From contig JAODUO010000039.1 of assembly GCA_025642075.2 (NCBI GenBank), forward strand, positions 83,501 through 147,500: a stretch of DNA of 64,000 nucleotides, given 5' to 3'. This DNA is from Ridgeia piscesae (taxonomy: Eukaryota > Annelida > Polychaeta > Sabellida > Siboglinidae). Under the pieces are notes generated by a model. The model ran no database searches, was not told the origin of the DNA, and saw only the letters and a list, made by a program, of their open reading frames with translations. Within the stretch, counting starts at the first letter, position 1. Each line of letters starts with the position of its first letter. Both the position numbers and the translations under genes were made by a program. Below are positions 1 through 11,545 of the stretch, piece after piece.

Positions 1-362
1 TTTATTTTAGGTAACCATGGTCGGGAGGAGAGTAAACTCCTTTCGCTGTTCATAGCATTTGGAAAATCACACCTCCTCCTTCCCCTAATAGGGTTTTGAG
101 GTTGGGTGGCCGGCTTGCAGATTCCTTCCATGGCTTACCCGCCGTCTTCAACTGTCAGTCATTTTCTACGTCCGGTTCGGTAATATTGATTACCGCGACG
201 CAGAACATGACTGGCAGGTTGTCGACGGTGCTTTTATCGTCATTCGATGTAACATTTCATGGAGAAATAAAACTTATCAATTTAAATGTGTATTAATGTT
301 TTTATAATAGGTGAATTAAGACAGTTTGGTGAGGTTTACGTTCGTGCACAGAATAAGTAAAC
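1..362. other. Non-coding stretch, nothing recognised
   Basis: No coding region, RNA gene or complete repeat is recognisable here. A motif beginning GTGAGGTTTACGTTCGTGC occurs at about 329 and again at about 551, flanking the CA-rich microsatellite, so the microsatellite may sit inside a short direct repeat. Confidence 0.4.
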
Positions 363-408
363 TAAACACACACACACTCACGCACGCACGCTCGCACGCC
401 CGCACGCA

Positions 409-459
<51 letters not shown>

Positions 460-460
460 A
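363..460. repeat. (CA)n / (CGCA)n microsatellite
   Basis: An ACAC run changes to CGCACGCA-type tetranucleotides and back to ACAC. It is a simple repeat. Confidence 0.9.
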
Positions 461-794
461 ACGTTGAAATTTACAGGCCGCAGTACGTTTGGCATTAGGC
501 ATTATGGGGGAGTTTCTTCTTCCAAATACTACGGCAACATTATCAACTTGGTGAGGTTTACGTTCGTGCTCAGAATAAGTAAAATAAAAAACAAAACTTT
601 TAGAGGCTTTAGCACAAACTAGGTAAAACTTGTTTTAAAGTAAGGTTTGCTTAAATTTCGCTCTGGCATTTTGGATGGTTCTTTTACTGGATATGCGTAA
701 ATTTTTGATACCAATTTATTTTGTGTTCTGTTGATAACAATCAGTTTAACAGGGATCTGCATAATTATACAATGTTATCGACACAGCCCCAGTC

Positions 795-902
795 ACTGCT
801 GCCAGGGAGCAATTAGTCAAGGGCACCTTGACTAATTGCTCCCTGGCAGCAGTTTCCATGGCTCCCTGGACATTTCCTGCAACAAAGTTAGGAAATGTCC
901 AG
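795..902. repeat. Two adjacent perfect hairpins
   Basis: Positions 795-822 are an exact 28-bp inverted repeat of 826-853, with a 3-nt loop. A second perfect 13-bp stem (866-878 with 890-902, 11-nt loop) follows 12 bp later. No ORF or transposon ends are recognised around them. They could be a foldback MITE remnant, a small structured RNA, or a palindromic replication or assembly artefact. Confidence 0.8.
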
Positions 903-1304
903 CTTTACAGATGGGGTAGTGGAGAGCCGGGCCTCTGGTAGAGGAATACATTAGTCTAATGACTAGTGAAACAGGCAAAATCTGAACATTTTGATTTTTG
1001 GGGAGACGTTCAGATGCCCTTACAAGAGCAGTCAACTACAGATTGCTTGTGTACAGTGACAATACTCTATTAAAATGTACCAGTTTTGGGGCCCTGTAGG
1101 CTTTAACATGAGTTGATAGATTTTAAATTGTATGTGCATAGTACCCTAAGAAACATCTATGCAAAATTAGAAAAAAGAACTTCAACGGTTTTTGAAATAC
1201 GAGAGCTAATGGCGCATGCAGAGTGATGACGTAACTCAATTGGACCTTTGGGCTAAGACTAAATAGCAGGAAGCAACACACAAGAACCTACCTTAAATGC
1301 AAAC

Positions 1305-1310
1305 TTTATT
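1305..1310 (-). terminator. Poly(A) signal on - strand
   Basis: Read on the - strand this is AATAAA. It is followed about 20 nt later by a GT-rich run (GTAGGTTCTTGTGTGTTG), the normal layout of a cleavage and polyadenylation site. It would serve a - strand transcript coming from the candidate terminal exon at 3028-3345, giving a 3' UTR of about 1.7-1.9 kb. Confidence 0.45.
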
Positions 1311-3027
1311 TCCTGAAAAAAAGATACCTATTCGCTGGACCATTTGTAGTGTGTATATGCTAAAACCGTCTTGACTGTACATAAACAACCTAGGTGTAAT
1401 TCCTATCCAGTTGTAAGCACCGCGGCGAGGATACGACAGTTCTTACATACTATAATAACACAACTCTTAAAATATCGTTAGACTACTAAAAAGGTTACTT
1501 ATCAACAAGTTATAAAACTTGCAGGAACGAAACAAGATGGCCGACTTTCCAGTTCAGCTAGTAACTAGCACATTTAAATTCGTGAAATGCAATGTTCGCT
1601 CGTACAAGCGCTGGATGGCACAGTCACAACTGACAGAAATTCATCCTGCTCTCCGTGAGTTCTTTAAATGCAGGACCATTCAATAGATCAGGGCAGAATA
1701 CGATGTTTCCGATTAACTGGCATGATAAGTGAAATATACCTCTGGTATTGTGTGGCTATCAACAAAACACGTCGTACATCAACTTCTATTTGAACAGAAA
1801 TAACATTAAATAGTTATAATGGCCTGCAATTGTAGCGGAATTTCGCGACAGCCATTTCCCACAACGCCCTAGTAACAGGCCTTTGATTCCTGACAATTTA
1901 ACAATGATTCTCTGACAAATCGGCTGTGCCCTATAATAGCACCCTTCTCCAATCTATAACGGAATAGACCTGACCTATCCTGTCTAGAGATCTTCCTAAC
2001 ACCTTGCAGCATCGTCTCACAATGCAAATGTCTTCATAGGTCATTTCCCCCCCATAATTACAATTTATAAACTGCTTTAAACTGTTTTTTTTTAAACAAT
2101 TCTATCAATAATATAAATATGACGTTATTTTTAACAATTAATGTGTCATTATCACATAAACCAAATTGCAAGCATAATGTTAAAATCAGTCTTTAAGTTG
2201 TGAGCAAACATAGGTTCCAACAGAAATCACGTTTCATTAACACATAAAACCCTAGTGAAATACGGCCTTGATCTGTCCACATAAAGAACCCCAATGATTA
2301 AAAACAATAAACACATAATTTTATATTTAATCAGATGTCTATGAAATGAAAAATGTACGCAAAGAACCCACCCTCAACCATGCTCCTAACTCTAAAAATG
2401 TACACTACCTCTGTATACCAACAGCAGAGCTACGTAAGAGACAAATGTCACGACACATACAAATATAAATAGTCCAACAAGATATATATATATATATATA
2501 TTTATGTATATAAATATCTGATATATTCACAACAATAGCACGCTCTAGATCAGTGCTAGATTCAGACAATCACGTCACCAACCGGAGTCGATTGGTACTG
2601 TGGTTCTTGGGTTGACAGGCATGACCATATGTCTATCCGTATAATGTGGTATCAGTTTTTCACTTGTATACATCACAAGTGTGAGAGCACACATTCCGAC
2701 TACCTCCAGTAGTTCCGGTGTAGACCATGAGGTTGTCTATGATAACTTGTCCCCAGTAGAGGACTCTTCTGCAGTTGCTTCAAGTACCTCAAAATATAGG
2801 ACACATGGGCTGTTATGTGACGTAGGCAGGCATGCAGTGTCCGTGCACACAGATAATGTCCTCAGGTCTTCTATAAGTCTCCAAACAGGACCATATCGAC
2901 ACAAGCTACAAACTGTGGTCCAGTGACTAATTTCACTCAAACCCTGTATCCCATGGCAACTGTATCCCGTAGCAACGAGCCAGTAGGTTACGCTCTGTCA
3001 TTGCCCCGAACATGCACCACTGCCTGT

Positions 3028-3345
3028 TCATCTAAACTCCGTCAGTTCATGGAGCAACACAGCCATTCTAATGGACAGTCTGCAGAGATGCGATCGATCA
3101 CAAAGTTTTGCTATTTTCGCACAGCAACAAGCACCACGGTCACCACTACACCACATAGTTACTGTCCTCGCTGTCGTCTTCCTCGTCATCGTCCTCCTAT
3201 AATGCCGCCGTCGTTTCTTCTTCTTGTGTTTGCGAGATTTGCTGCTGTGGGAGGATGACTTTGACGTGCGACCATGGCGATGATGTGAACTCATCGAACG
3301 CTTGTGGTTTGCCATCAGTGACGATGGTGCTTTCGGTTTCTCCAC
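3028..3345 (-). CDS. Candidate 3' terminal exon, basic Ser/Lys/Arg-rich protein (unidentified)
   Basis: An acceptor-like TTATGTGCAG lies just upstream of 3345 on the - strand. The frame then reads VEKPKAPSSLMANHKRSMSS, a Ser/His/Lys/Arg-rich stretch with KHKKKKRRRHYRR, and stays open to 3028. Such low-complexity basic segments are common in nuclear and RNA-binding proteins, but I recognise no family. Shifting frame after RRRHY gives an acidic tail EDDDEEDDSEDSNYVV followed at once by TAG, which looks more like a natural C-terminus than the Cys-rich continuation. A 2-nt frame error is therefore possible. Another open frame across the same bases also ends in TAG near 3195. No upstream exon could be assigned. 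The poly(A) signal at 1305-1310 is supportive context. Confidence 0.35.
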   Translation of the reverse strand: MEKPKAPSSLMANHKRSMSSHHRHGRTSKSSSHSSKSRKHKKKKRRRHYRRTMTRKTTARTVTMWCSGDRGACCCAKIAKLCDRSHLCRLSIRMAVLLHELTEFR

Positions 3346-3880
3346 CTGCACATAATCATCACAGTTTATCAGTTTGGCGGCAATCACAACTCTGTGTATG
3401 CAATATTAGGTCATTCCAGATCAATGTAAATAAGTTACATAAATGTATTTTAGTTAACAAATATCTACAATGAGTTGCTTTAAAATTTGTCATACAGACG
3501 GCATACAGTAAATCAAATGTAATTACATACCTAAATTAACTAAAGAAACAGACTGAATAAGTTTTAAAATAAATCCGTGCTCACCTTTTGACCACCATTA
3601 TCTCCATCGCAATAGGTTGCATCTAATTAGAAAATATCAGTATAATGCTAGGCCGAAGATCACGCAGTGTATAGTAATTTTACGCTTCGCCACGCAAAAC
3701 AAGCTACTGGTACACAGAGTTATGATTTCATCATCAATCGCCTATGATACGTGCGTTAAAAATAGGTATTTTAAGTTAATTGAAAAGCGATGGAAATTAT
3801 GCCAATAATGACCGTATTTATCTTAGTTTCGAACCTTTGTCTTAGTTCTCGTAACGTGACAATTCTAGCGTGTTCAGCAG

Positions 3881-3979
<99 letters not shown>

Positions 3980-4690
3980 CAAAACAAATTGCTTTACTCT
4001 TTGGAACATCAGCAATGCTTTATGTAAAGCCCGTTGTTCCCCAGAAAAAGATGTCAAGTTTGAAAAATGGCAAAGGTATCCGTTTTGGGGGCGTAAGTCA
4101 TTTTTTATAAGATCCCTCCTTTCCGCCCTGTCAGCCTCCCTCTGTTCACTTCATCATATCATTTACTTCTGCCATCCATATCTACATATAAATATGTCTT
4201 TTGTAAAGAGGTTGATTAGGTATGGTGATAAAATACATTCTTGCTTTACTCCATTACCCACTGAAAACAATAATTAAAATAGTTATGTTGGCTATATATA
4301 TTTGAATATATATTTGAAGAGGGGACATGGCTCACCCCAATCCCTGAAAATTTGATTCATAGAGTGACAACACGGACTTATATGCATATAAGTCCGTGGC
4401 ACTAAGTCAATGGCATTAATCTTTCCACTATAGTTCTACTAAGTAAATAAGTGTTCTATTTATATCCATGGTCCGTGGTGACAAGATACAAATGTTACAC
4501 GGGTGCCTGTATAGGACTTCCCAATCCCACCATTTGGCAAAGAAATTTGTCATCACTCAAACCGGATCAAATTACACAAAGTGCATGAATCCGATGGTTC
4601 CGCCGTAGACGATATAAGTATCCACCAGGGCGACCAGGCTGCAATCCAAGGGGTGACAGGGCAAACAAAAATAATATATAATGTGCTTGA
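3346..4690. other. Non-coding stretch apart from the TA microsatellite
   Basis: AT-rich sequence with no convincing exon, splice-site pair, RNA gene or transposon end on either strand. Confidence 0.4.
3883..3978. repeat. (TA)n microsatellite
   Basis: About 95 bp of uninterrupted TA repeat. The IYIYIY reading frames through it are artefacts of the repeat. Confidence 0.95.
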
Positions 4691-4695
4691 TGGCT

Positions 4696-5347
4696 AGTGC
4701 CTATTAATATATCAACACAAAGGTGCAAATTGACAGAGCCCGGCATCATGAATATTTACTGAACTAAGTAAGTTATCAAATCAAATTGCGCGCTGTGGCC
4801 AGTCGATTTTCTAATGGGTGGTCGGAACTTCATATCGCGAGTTTATTGTCTAGCTACTAGTCCTATGTAGCGGCTTATAAGAGAGAGGAGTGGTGAATCA
4901 GGCTACATGCCCCGCAATTTTTCTGAACTGAAAAGTGGGGGGACCTCACGCTGAAAAGTGGGGGGAACGCGTCCCCCACCGATCGACGCCCGTGCTAGAG
5001 CCTATACATAATATCAACACAAGGTTGCAAACTGATAGAGCCCGGCAACGGCGCAGTCCGGCATGATGGTTATTGACTAAAGAAAGATCAAGTTGCGCGG
5101 TGTGGCCAGCCAAGCAATTTATCTAGTCGATTTTCTAATGGGTGCATGGTCGGAACTTCATATCGCGAGTTTATAGTCTAGCTACTCCTGTGTAGCGGCT
5201 TTTAAGAGAGAGGAGTGGTGAGTCAGGCTATATGCCTCGCAATTTTTCTGAGCTGAAAAGTGGGGGGACAATTCCTATGCTGTCCCCCCACGCTGAAAAG
5301 TGGGGGGACGCGTCTCCCCGTCCCCCACCGATCGACGCCCGTGGTTG
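4696..5347. repeat. Tandem duplication of a ~300-350 bp unit with G-rich hairpins
   Basis: Two diverged copies run head to tail (about 4696-4996 and 4997-5347). Both share segments such as CAGAGCCCGGCA or TAGAGCCCGGCA, GGTCGGAACTTCATATCGCG, GAGAGGAGTGGTGA, and an end CCCCCACCGATCGACGCCCG. In copy two a 10-mer GTGGGGGGAC (5260-5269 and 5300-5309) alternates with its complement (5282-5291), allowing two mutually exclusive hairpins. It is probably a piece of a non-autonomous repeat element. Confidence 0.75.
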
Positions 5348-6249
5348 AGCTAAACATCTTGTAGGCAATGACTGATCCAAAACAGTGTGATTTTCAAATA
5401 CCTGCTTCAGCGCCCTACATAAACATGACAATTGTTTACGGTGGATTCTGTGATGATCAACGTAATGATAATTACATGTAATGCACCAATATCCTCTAAG
5501 ATCTCGTAAATGTAAACAATGCGGGAGTCGTCAACGGATGGTTGAAGGTGTTAGGAAGCTAAGGAGGATAGACAGCATTAAAGAGAGAGGTTTTTAGATG
5601 CCAGCGAAATGAAACAATATTTCCTGCTGATTTAATGATCACAAGATATCAGTATATCTATATGACTTGTTATATCAAGCCTCCTACAAAGAAAGATGTC
5701 TTGCAGATATTCACTGGACTGAATTTTTAATAATCACACAACTTCAGGGGAATATATATGTTTAAAATGCTGATGAAGTTTGCAGATGGTATCACTGTGT
5801 ACCTCAGTGTTGTCTGTTCTCACTCACTAAACATTGCCACACAGTGTGGGTTCGATTTGTGGGAGGTTCTAGGCAATAACAAAAATCCCTGGGCACGTCC
5901 CTGTTCTTACACCTTCCCGTAATGCATCATACGTTGGCGCCTACGGTGGAGGCCGACTCGGTTTCTCCACAGGAAAAAGATAATTTTACCAATTACTTTA
6001 CGTTTGTTAAATACATGCGTCACCTACTGGTAGGTAGAAAGCAGTGGACTGCTTAAGTGAATGAATAAAGAGAAGTGTAGATGTTGGCTAATGGACGAAG
6101 GTACACTTGCTGTGGCATTGTGCTGAATATTTCATTTCCAGCTGCATGAGTTGCACTGTTAATTTATTTCACCAAGAGACGATCAAGAGAGGTTTAAATA
6201 GATATGCAGAGTCGTAATAATATACATATACATAAGCTATATACTGTAT

Positions 6250-6500
6250 ATTTACAATGATTTCAAAGGGGGAGGGGTGAATCGGCTTCTACGGCTATAA
6301 TTTTCAGCACTTGTCACCATAATTTGATAAGCACAGCGTCACGGTATATTTTTTACACTGAGCTACTTTCAACACAGGGCGCCGCCATTTTGCTGAGGGC
6401 CTTGTCTGGTTTGACTAGCGATTTAATTGTTTACAATCACGGAAGCCGGCAGTCGATTGGCGACGCAGGATAGCTCTCGCATAAACCGGCCAAACGCATT
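6250..6500 (-). repeat. Dispersed repeat copy 1 (about 230-250 bp)
   Basis: The reverse strand matches 50930-51135 over most of its length. Shared blocks include AATGGCGGCGCCCTGT, ATATACCGTGACGCTGTGCTT, ATTATGGTGACAAGTGCT and GATTGTAAACA. Two copies about 45 kb apart in opposite orientation indicate an interspersed element. No terminal inverted repeats or tRNA-like boxes were found. Confidence 0.7.
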
Positions 6501-7543
6501 AAAACAAACATAATTAAACAATTTAATGCACTGCATGGTTAACAGATATATTATGATTGTTATAGTAAGCAACTTTTCACATACTACTTCCCCAAAGGAT
6601 TCCTGCAGAAAAAGCAGGTTAGAGATGAAGTTGGCGTGTCCGCCGGCGGCAAGTTCGACAAGAGTCTGCGGTGGTCACTTTCGAACGCCGATTGCAAGCC
6701 TAATTACCAACGCGACGAGCACAAAGAGACGCTGAACATTAAAACATAAGTCTCGATCAAAGCCACAGGTCCATCTTTGGCCGATTTGTTTGCATATAAA
6801 TACGCAGCGAGGAAGTAATGTTTGGCGAACTGAGATGGAAAACCGGACACGATTTCCTTATTTGGAAGCGGCGCGTAGGAAATTACACGCCGAAACCAGC
6901 TTGTTGTTGCCAAGCCGACTCGGCATTCACGAGTACCAACGTGTATCGTGACGAATACAATTTAGTCCCACAGTTGTATTTCATCGTCTGCATAATAAAC
7001 GAATGTGACCTAAGCAAAGTTTAAATGTAATAAGAAATGTGAATGTAATAAAGTAAAAATATGTGTGGATAGTATTACGTAATGTGAAATAAAGAATGTT
7101 TATATAATCCACGGATTTATTTTAGGTCAATAGATCGCCGGCGAGTAGTCCTAGACCTAGGCCTAGCAACCAACGCTGGTGCACTAAAATTGGTTGCTAG
7201 AAACAGCTCGAGTTTTAGGTACAAGTAAAAAATTAACTTTTGACATAGACATAAAAATAAATGCCAGCTACGACCGTATGACGTTTTTTTTTAAACAATA
7301 CTCGTCGTCATATGCTAATTGAGGTGACTCGCTAATTAGACTACAGCAAAATAGAAATGTGTTATTATTTATATTAGACTGTTAACTGCATTCAATAAAA
7401 CACTAGAGTATATAATATAATTGGTTATTGGCATATAATAATAACCAGGTTGACGCATGTTCTTAAATTTATATCACTTGATTTACCCCATAAATCAAGT
7501 GATCAAAGAAAAAATTCTGGTTTTATTAATTGCTGATTTATAA

Positions 7544-7732
7544 AGGTAAGATCTTATTTAGCGCAGAAACCAATCCTCAGGATTGCTGAAAGTGCTTTAC
7601 ACTTTATTTCCCCGACACACCTGTTCAATCATATATACCATCTCAACTTCTCTGTGAAGCATCCAGCAATATGCTACAATTAATGCGCGAAAGCTCGTAC
7701 ACATATCCACCACTGTCTATAGCCAGGGTACT
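7544..7732 (-). mobile_element. SINE fragment (3' part), same family as four other copies
   Basis: On the - strand it ends in the family tail GCGCTAAATAAGATCTTACC. It also has the shared block around CACCACTGTCTATAGCC and CATCCAGCAATATGCTACAATTAATGCGCG (complement). The tRNA-like head is missing, so the copy is 5'-truncated. Confidence 0.8.
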
Positions 7733-8783
7733 CGATCATTTACCGCCTCGCACTTCGGTTCGCACGCTGGGTGAAACAAGAATGGCTATTACGTTGTCAA
7801 CCTCTTTTTATTCCTTACTTGTACTATATGCTATCCTCTGTCGGTTCCATTTCTATTGTGATTTTATCCAAGACCACTAGCAACTCCTCTAACGTAAAAC
7901 ACTTCCGACATCTTTGTAAAACAGAAAAAAATTCCGTACTGACCTTCCGTTCGGAAGCCCCGCCCCCTGAAACTGTCAAAATCTGCTCGGGAAGTGTGAT
8001 TTTACGAATATTTTCATTCGTTATAAATCGTTGCCATTTAATTTCACATTTTCTTTCGAGTGCAAATAAATATTATTTGTTGATACATAGAACACCTTTC
8101 GTGTACAAAAATATAAGGCAAAATATCTTTGTTTTTGCCTTTGAAATGTCTAATTATGAAGAAAACCGAAAACAAAAAATTTTACATGGGCTAGATAGGA
8201 GGTAATCAAACCACTCGGCTTGGAATAAAGATGGCGATACGCAGTGTTCTATGACGACGATTTAGGCACTGAAATTTTTTTCCAGTTTGTCTGATAAGTG
8301 AATATGTTTGTCACCATTAATGTTTACTAATATAGTGTATATTTGGAATGTTACAGCTGTGTTTCACTTCCCATTTAAGTTGCATTTTAAAATCGCATTA
8401 CCAACGAGCAAGAATTATTTATAGCTAATTGCACAGTTGTTGACAAATTTGTAAAAGATAACGCAGTATTGATGTATAGAAATTGTAACAGGTGAAGAGT
8501 AGACGAGGATGACATATCTTTTTTGATACCTTTCTCACGGGTCATGAGCACTCGTCTACATGTACAACGCCCACTTCAGAAACTAATACAAACACATGCG
8601 TCTACACATAACGAGAATGGTCTTAGTTTGACCAGATGTCAGGTCAATTGTATTCATAATTATATATAGTAAACCTGTTAATTTCCGTTATTTGGTCTTT
8701 TCTTTTGCACTCAAACTTCTAACGTATGGCTCAAGCAGTTAAATACAGTTACTTCAGTATATATGTACAGGGATTGTGACACT

Positions 8784-10980
8784 TCAACTGTGGACGAGGA
8801 CAACATGTCTCTTTAGTTGAGGATTGCTTGAGAATTGTGCACCACAAGTATCACATATGTAGGGTTTCTCCCCAGTGTGGATACGGATGTGTGTCATCAA
8901 ATAACCACTTTTTGAGACTTGTGAATCACGTATCACATTTGTAGGGTTTCTCCCCAGTGTGGATACTGCCATGTGTCTTCAAATCACCACTTGTTGGGAA
9001 TTGTGAATCACACGTATCACATTTGTAGGGGTTTTCCCCAGTGTGGATACGGACATGTATCTTCATTTGACCGCTGTCTGAGAATTGTGCTCCACATTTA
9101 TCATATTTATAGGGTTTATCCCCAGTGTGGATACGGAGATGTATATTCAAATAATCACTTCTTGAGAATTGTGCTTCACATGTATCACATTTGTACGGTT
9201 TCTCCCCAGTGTGGATACGGACATGTGTCTTCAAATTACCATTTGTTGAAAACGTTGCACCACAGGTATCACATTTCTAGGGTTTCTCCCGAGTGTGGAT
9301 ACGGACGTGTCTTTTCAAAATACCACTTCTTGAGAATTGTGCTCCACATGTATCACATTTATAAGGTTTCTCCCCAGTGTGAATCCGGATATGTTTCTTG
9401 AAATCACTACTTCTTGAGAATTGTGCTCCACAGATATCACATTTATAGGGTTTCTCCCCAGTGTGGATACGGACATGTGCTTTCAAATAACTACTTCTTG
9501 AGAATTGTGCTCCACAAGTATCACATTTATAAGGTTTCTCCCCAGTGTGGACACGGACATGTGTCTTGAATTGATCACTTGTTGAGAATTGTGCTCTACA
9601 GGTATCACATTTATAAGGTTTCTCCCCAGTGTGGACACGGACATGTGTCTTAAATTGATCACTTGTTGAGAATTGTGCTCCACAGGTATCACATTCATAG
9701 GATTTCTCCCCAGTGTGGATACGGACATGTGTTTTCAAATAACTAATTCTTGAGAATTGTGCTCCACAGGTATCACATTTATAAGGTTTCTCCCCAGTAT
9801 GGATACGGATGTGTATCTTCAAATAACTACTTGTTGAGAATTGAGAATCACACGTATCACATTTGTATGGTTTTTCCCCAGTGTGGAAACGACCATGTGT
9901 CTTCAAATCACAACTTGTTGAGAATTGTGCTCCACAGGTATCACATTTATAGGGCTTCTCCCCAGTGTGGATACGGATGTGTTTCTTCAAATAACTACTT
10001 GTTGAGAATTGTGAATCACACGTATCACACTTGTAGGGTTTTTCTCCAGTGTGGATACGGTCATGTGTCTTGAATTGAATACTTGTTGAGAATTGTGCTC
10101 CACAGGTATCACATTCATAGGATTTTTCCCCAGTGTGGATACGAAAATGTGTTTTCAAATAAATACTTCTTGAGAATTGTGCTCCACAGATATCACATTT
10201 ATAGGGTTTCTCCCCAGTGTGGATACGGACATGTTCTTTCAAATAACTACTTGTTGAGAATTGTGCTCCACAGGTAAGACATTTATAAGGTTTCTCCCCA
10301 GTGTGGATACGGATGTGTATCTTCAAATAACGACTTGTTGAGAATTGTGAACCACACGTATCACATTTGTAAGGTTTCTCCCCAGTGTGGATACGACCAT
10401 GTGTCTTCAAATCACAATTTGTTGAGAATTGTGCTCCACAGGTTTCACATTTATAGGGCTTCTCCCCAGTGTGGATACGGATGTGTTTCTTCAAATAACT
10501 ACTTGTTGAGAATTGTGAATCACACGTATCACACTTGTAGGGTTTTTCTCCAGTGTGGATACGGCCATGTGTCTTCAAAACACTACTTGTTGAGAATTGT
10601 GCTCCACAGGTATCACATTTATAGGGTTTCTCCCCAGTGTGGATACGGACATGTGTCTTTAAAATACTACTTGTTGAAAATGTTGCACCACATGTAATAC
10701 ATTTGTAAGGTTTCTCCCCAGTGTGGATACGGACGTGTGTCTTCAAATCAGTTTTTCGTAAGAATTGTTTATCGCATGTATCACATTTGTAGTGTTTCTC
10801 CCCAGTGTGGATAAGGACATGTGTTTTCAAATTACCACTCATGGAGAATTGTGCTCCACAGGTATCACATTTATAGGGTTTCTCCCGAGTGTGGATACGG
10901 ACATGTGTTTTCAAATTACCACTTCTTGAGAATTGTGCTCCACAGGTATCACATTTGTGGGGTTTCTTCCCAGTGTGCAT
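8784..10980 (-). pseudogene. C2H2 zinc-finger array, 20 intact fingers then disabled tail
   Basis: The - strand ORF 10980-9277 encodes 567 residues forming 20 consecutive C2H2 fingers of the type [19 protein letters not shown] with TGEKPY linkers, expected to bind DNA in the nucleus. No KRAB, BTB, SCAN or other N-terminal domain is seen. After finger 20 the linker Tyr codon is TAG (9277-9279). The same frame continues through four more fingers to 8926, where a 2-bp loss in a GTGTG run shifts frame. Two last fingers follow, ending HVVLVHS-stop at 8784. Finger 23 has also lost a zinc cysteine (Cys to Tyr). The first Met (10978) lies inside a finger, and degenerate fingers continue upstream to about 11140. 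I call it a decaying zinc-finger gene. A truncated product from the 20-finger ORF cannot be excluded. Confidence 0.8.
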
Positions 10981-11140
10981 AATGACATATGACTGGAAAT
11001 TTCAGTGCAATGTACCGGACAGCTATCACATTTGTTGGGTTTCTCCCAAGTATGGATACGGACATGTGTCTTCAATTGACTAGTTGTTGAGAACTGTGCA
11101 CCAAGTTATCACATTGATAGAGTTTCTCCCCAGTAGGAGT
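10981..11140 (-). pseudogene. Degenerate upstream zinc-finger repeats
   Basis: Translation fragments such as TGEKLYQCDN, GEKPNKCDS and HTxxKxPHKCDT occur in different frames on the - strand. They show that the finger array once extended further toward its N-terminus and has since collected indels. Confidence 0.65.
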
Positions 11141-11234
11141 CATTAACGTTGTCACCACTGTGAATCTGCACACGTTTACAAGTTCATGTAATTAGTATAC
11201 ATCGTATCAGAATTTCTTTTCACTCTTGTGACAG

Positions 11235-11545
11235 AGATTGTGATGTGGACTGATGTGACACTCGACTGCTGTCTCTGCCACGTGGACTGATATGACACTC
11301 GAACGGTGAGATGATGTGATACTCAAATGGCTTCCCCACCACGGAGAGTTGTTGTCACACTCGAATGGTGTCCCCACCACGGGGAGCTGACGTGACACTC
11401 AAATAGTGTCCCCATAACACAACGTGGATTAATGTGACACTCGAACGGTTTCCCCACAACGGAGAGATGATGTGACATTCGAATGGTTTCACCTCCACGG
11501 AGAGTTGGTGTCACACTCAAATGGTTTCCCCACCACGCAGAGTTA
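11235..11545. repeat. ~39-bp minisatellite next to the zinc-finger locus
   Basis: About eight diverged units share GTGACACTCGAATGGTTTCC and CCACCACGGAGAG. In one - strand frame it reads GKPFECH-like strings that faintly resemble finger linkers. The unit lacks the Cys/His spacing of a finger, so an origin from finger DNA is only a possibility. Confidence 0.7.

Larger units (their letters stand above)
5348..8783. other. Mostly non-coding spacer
   Basis: Apart from the dispersed repeat (6250-6500) and the SINE fragment (7544-7732) I see no supportable gene. The short open frames at 6526-7024 and 7671-8205 lack family similarity or coherent splice context. Confidence 0.4.
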
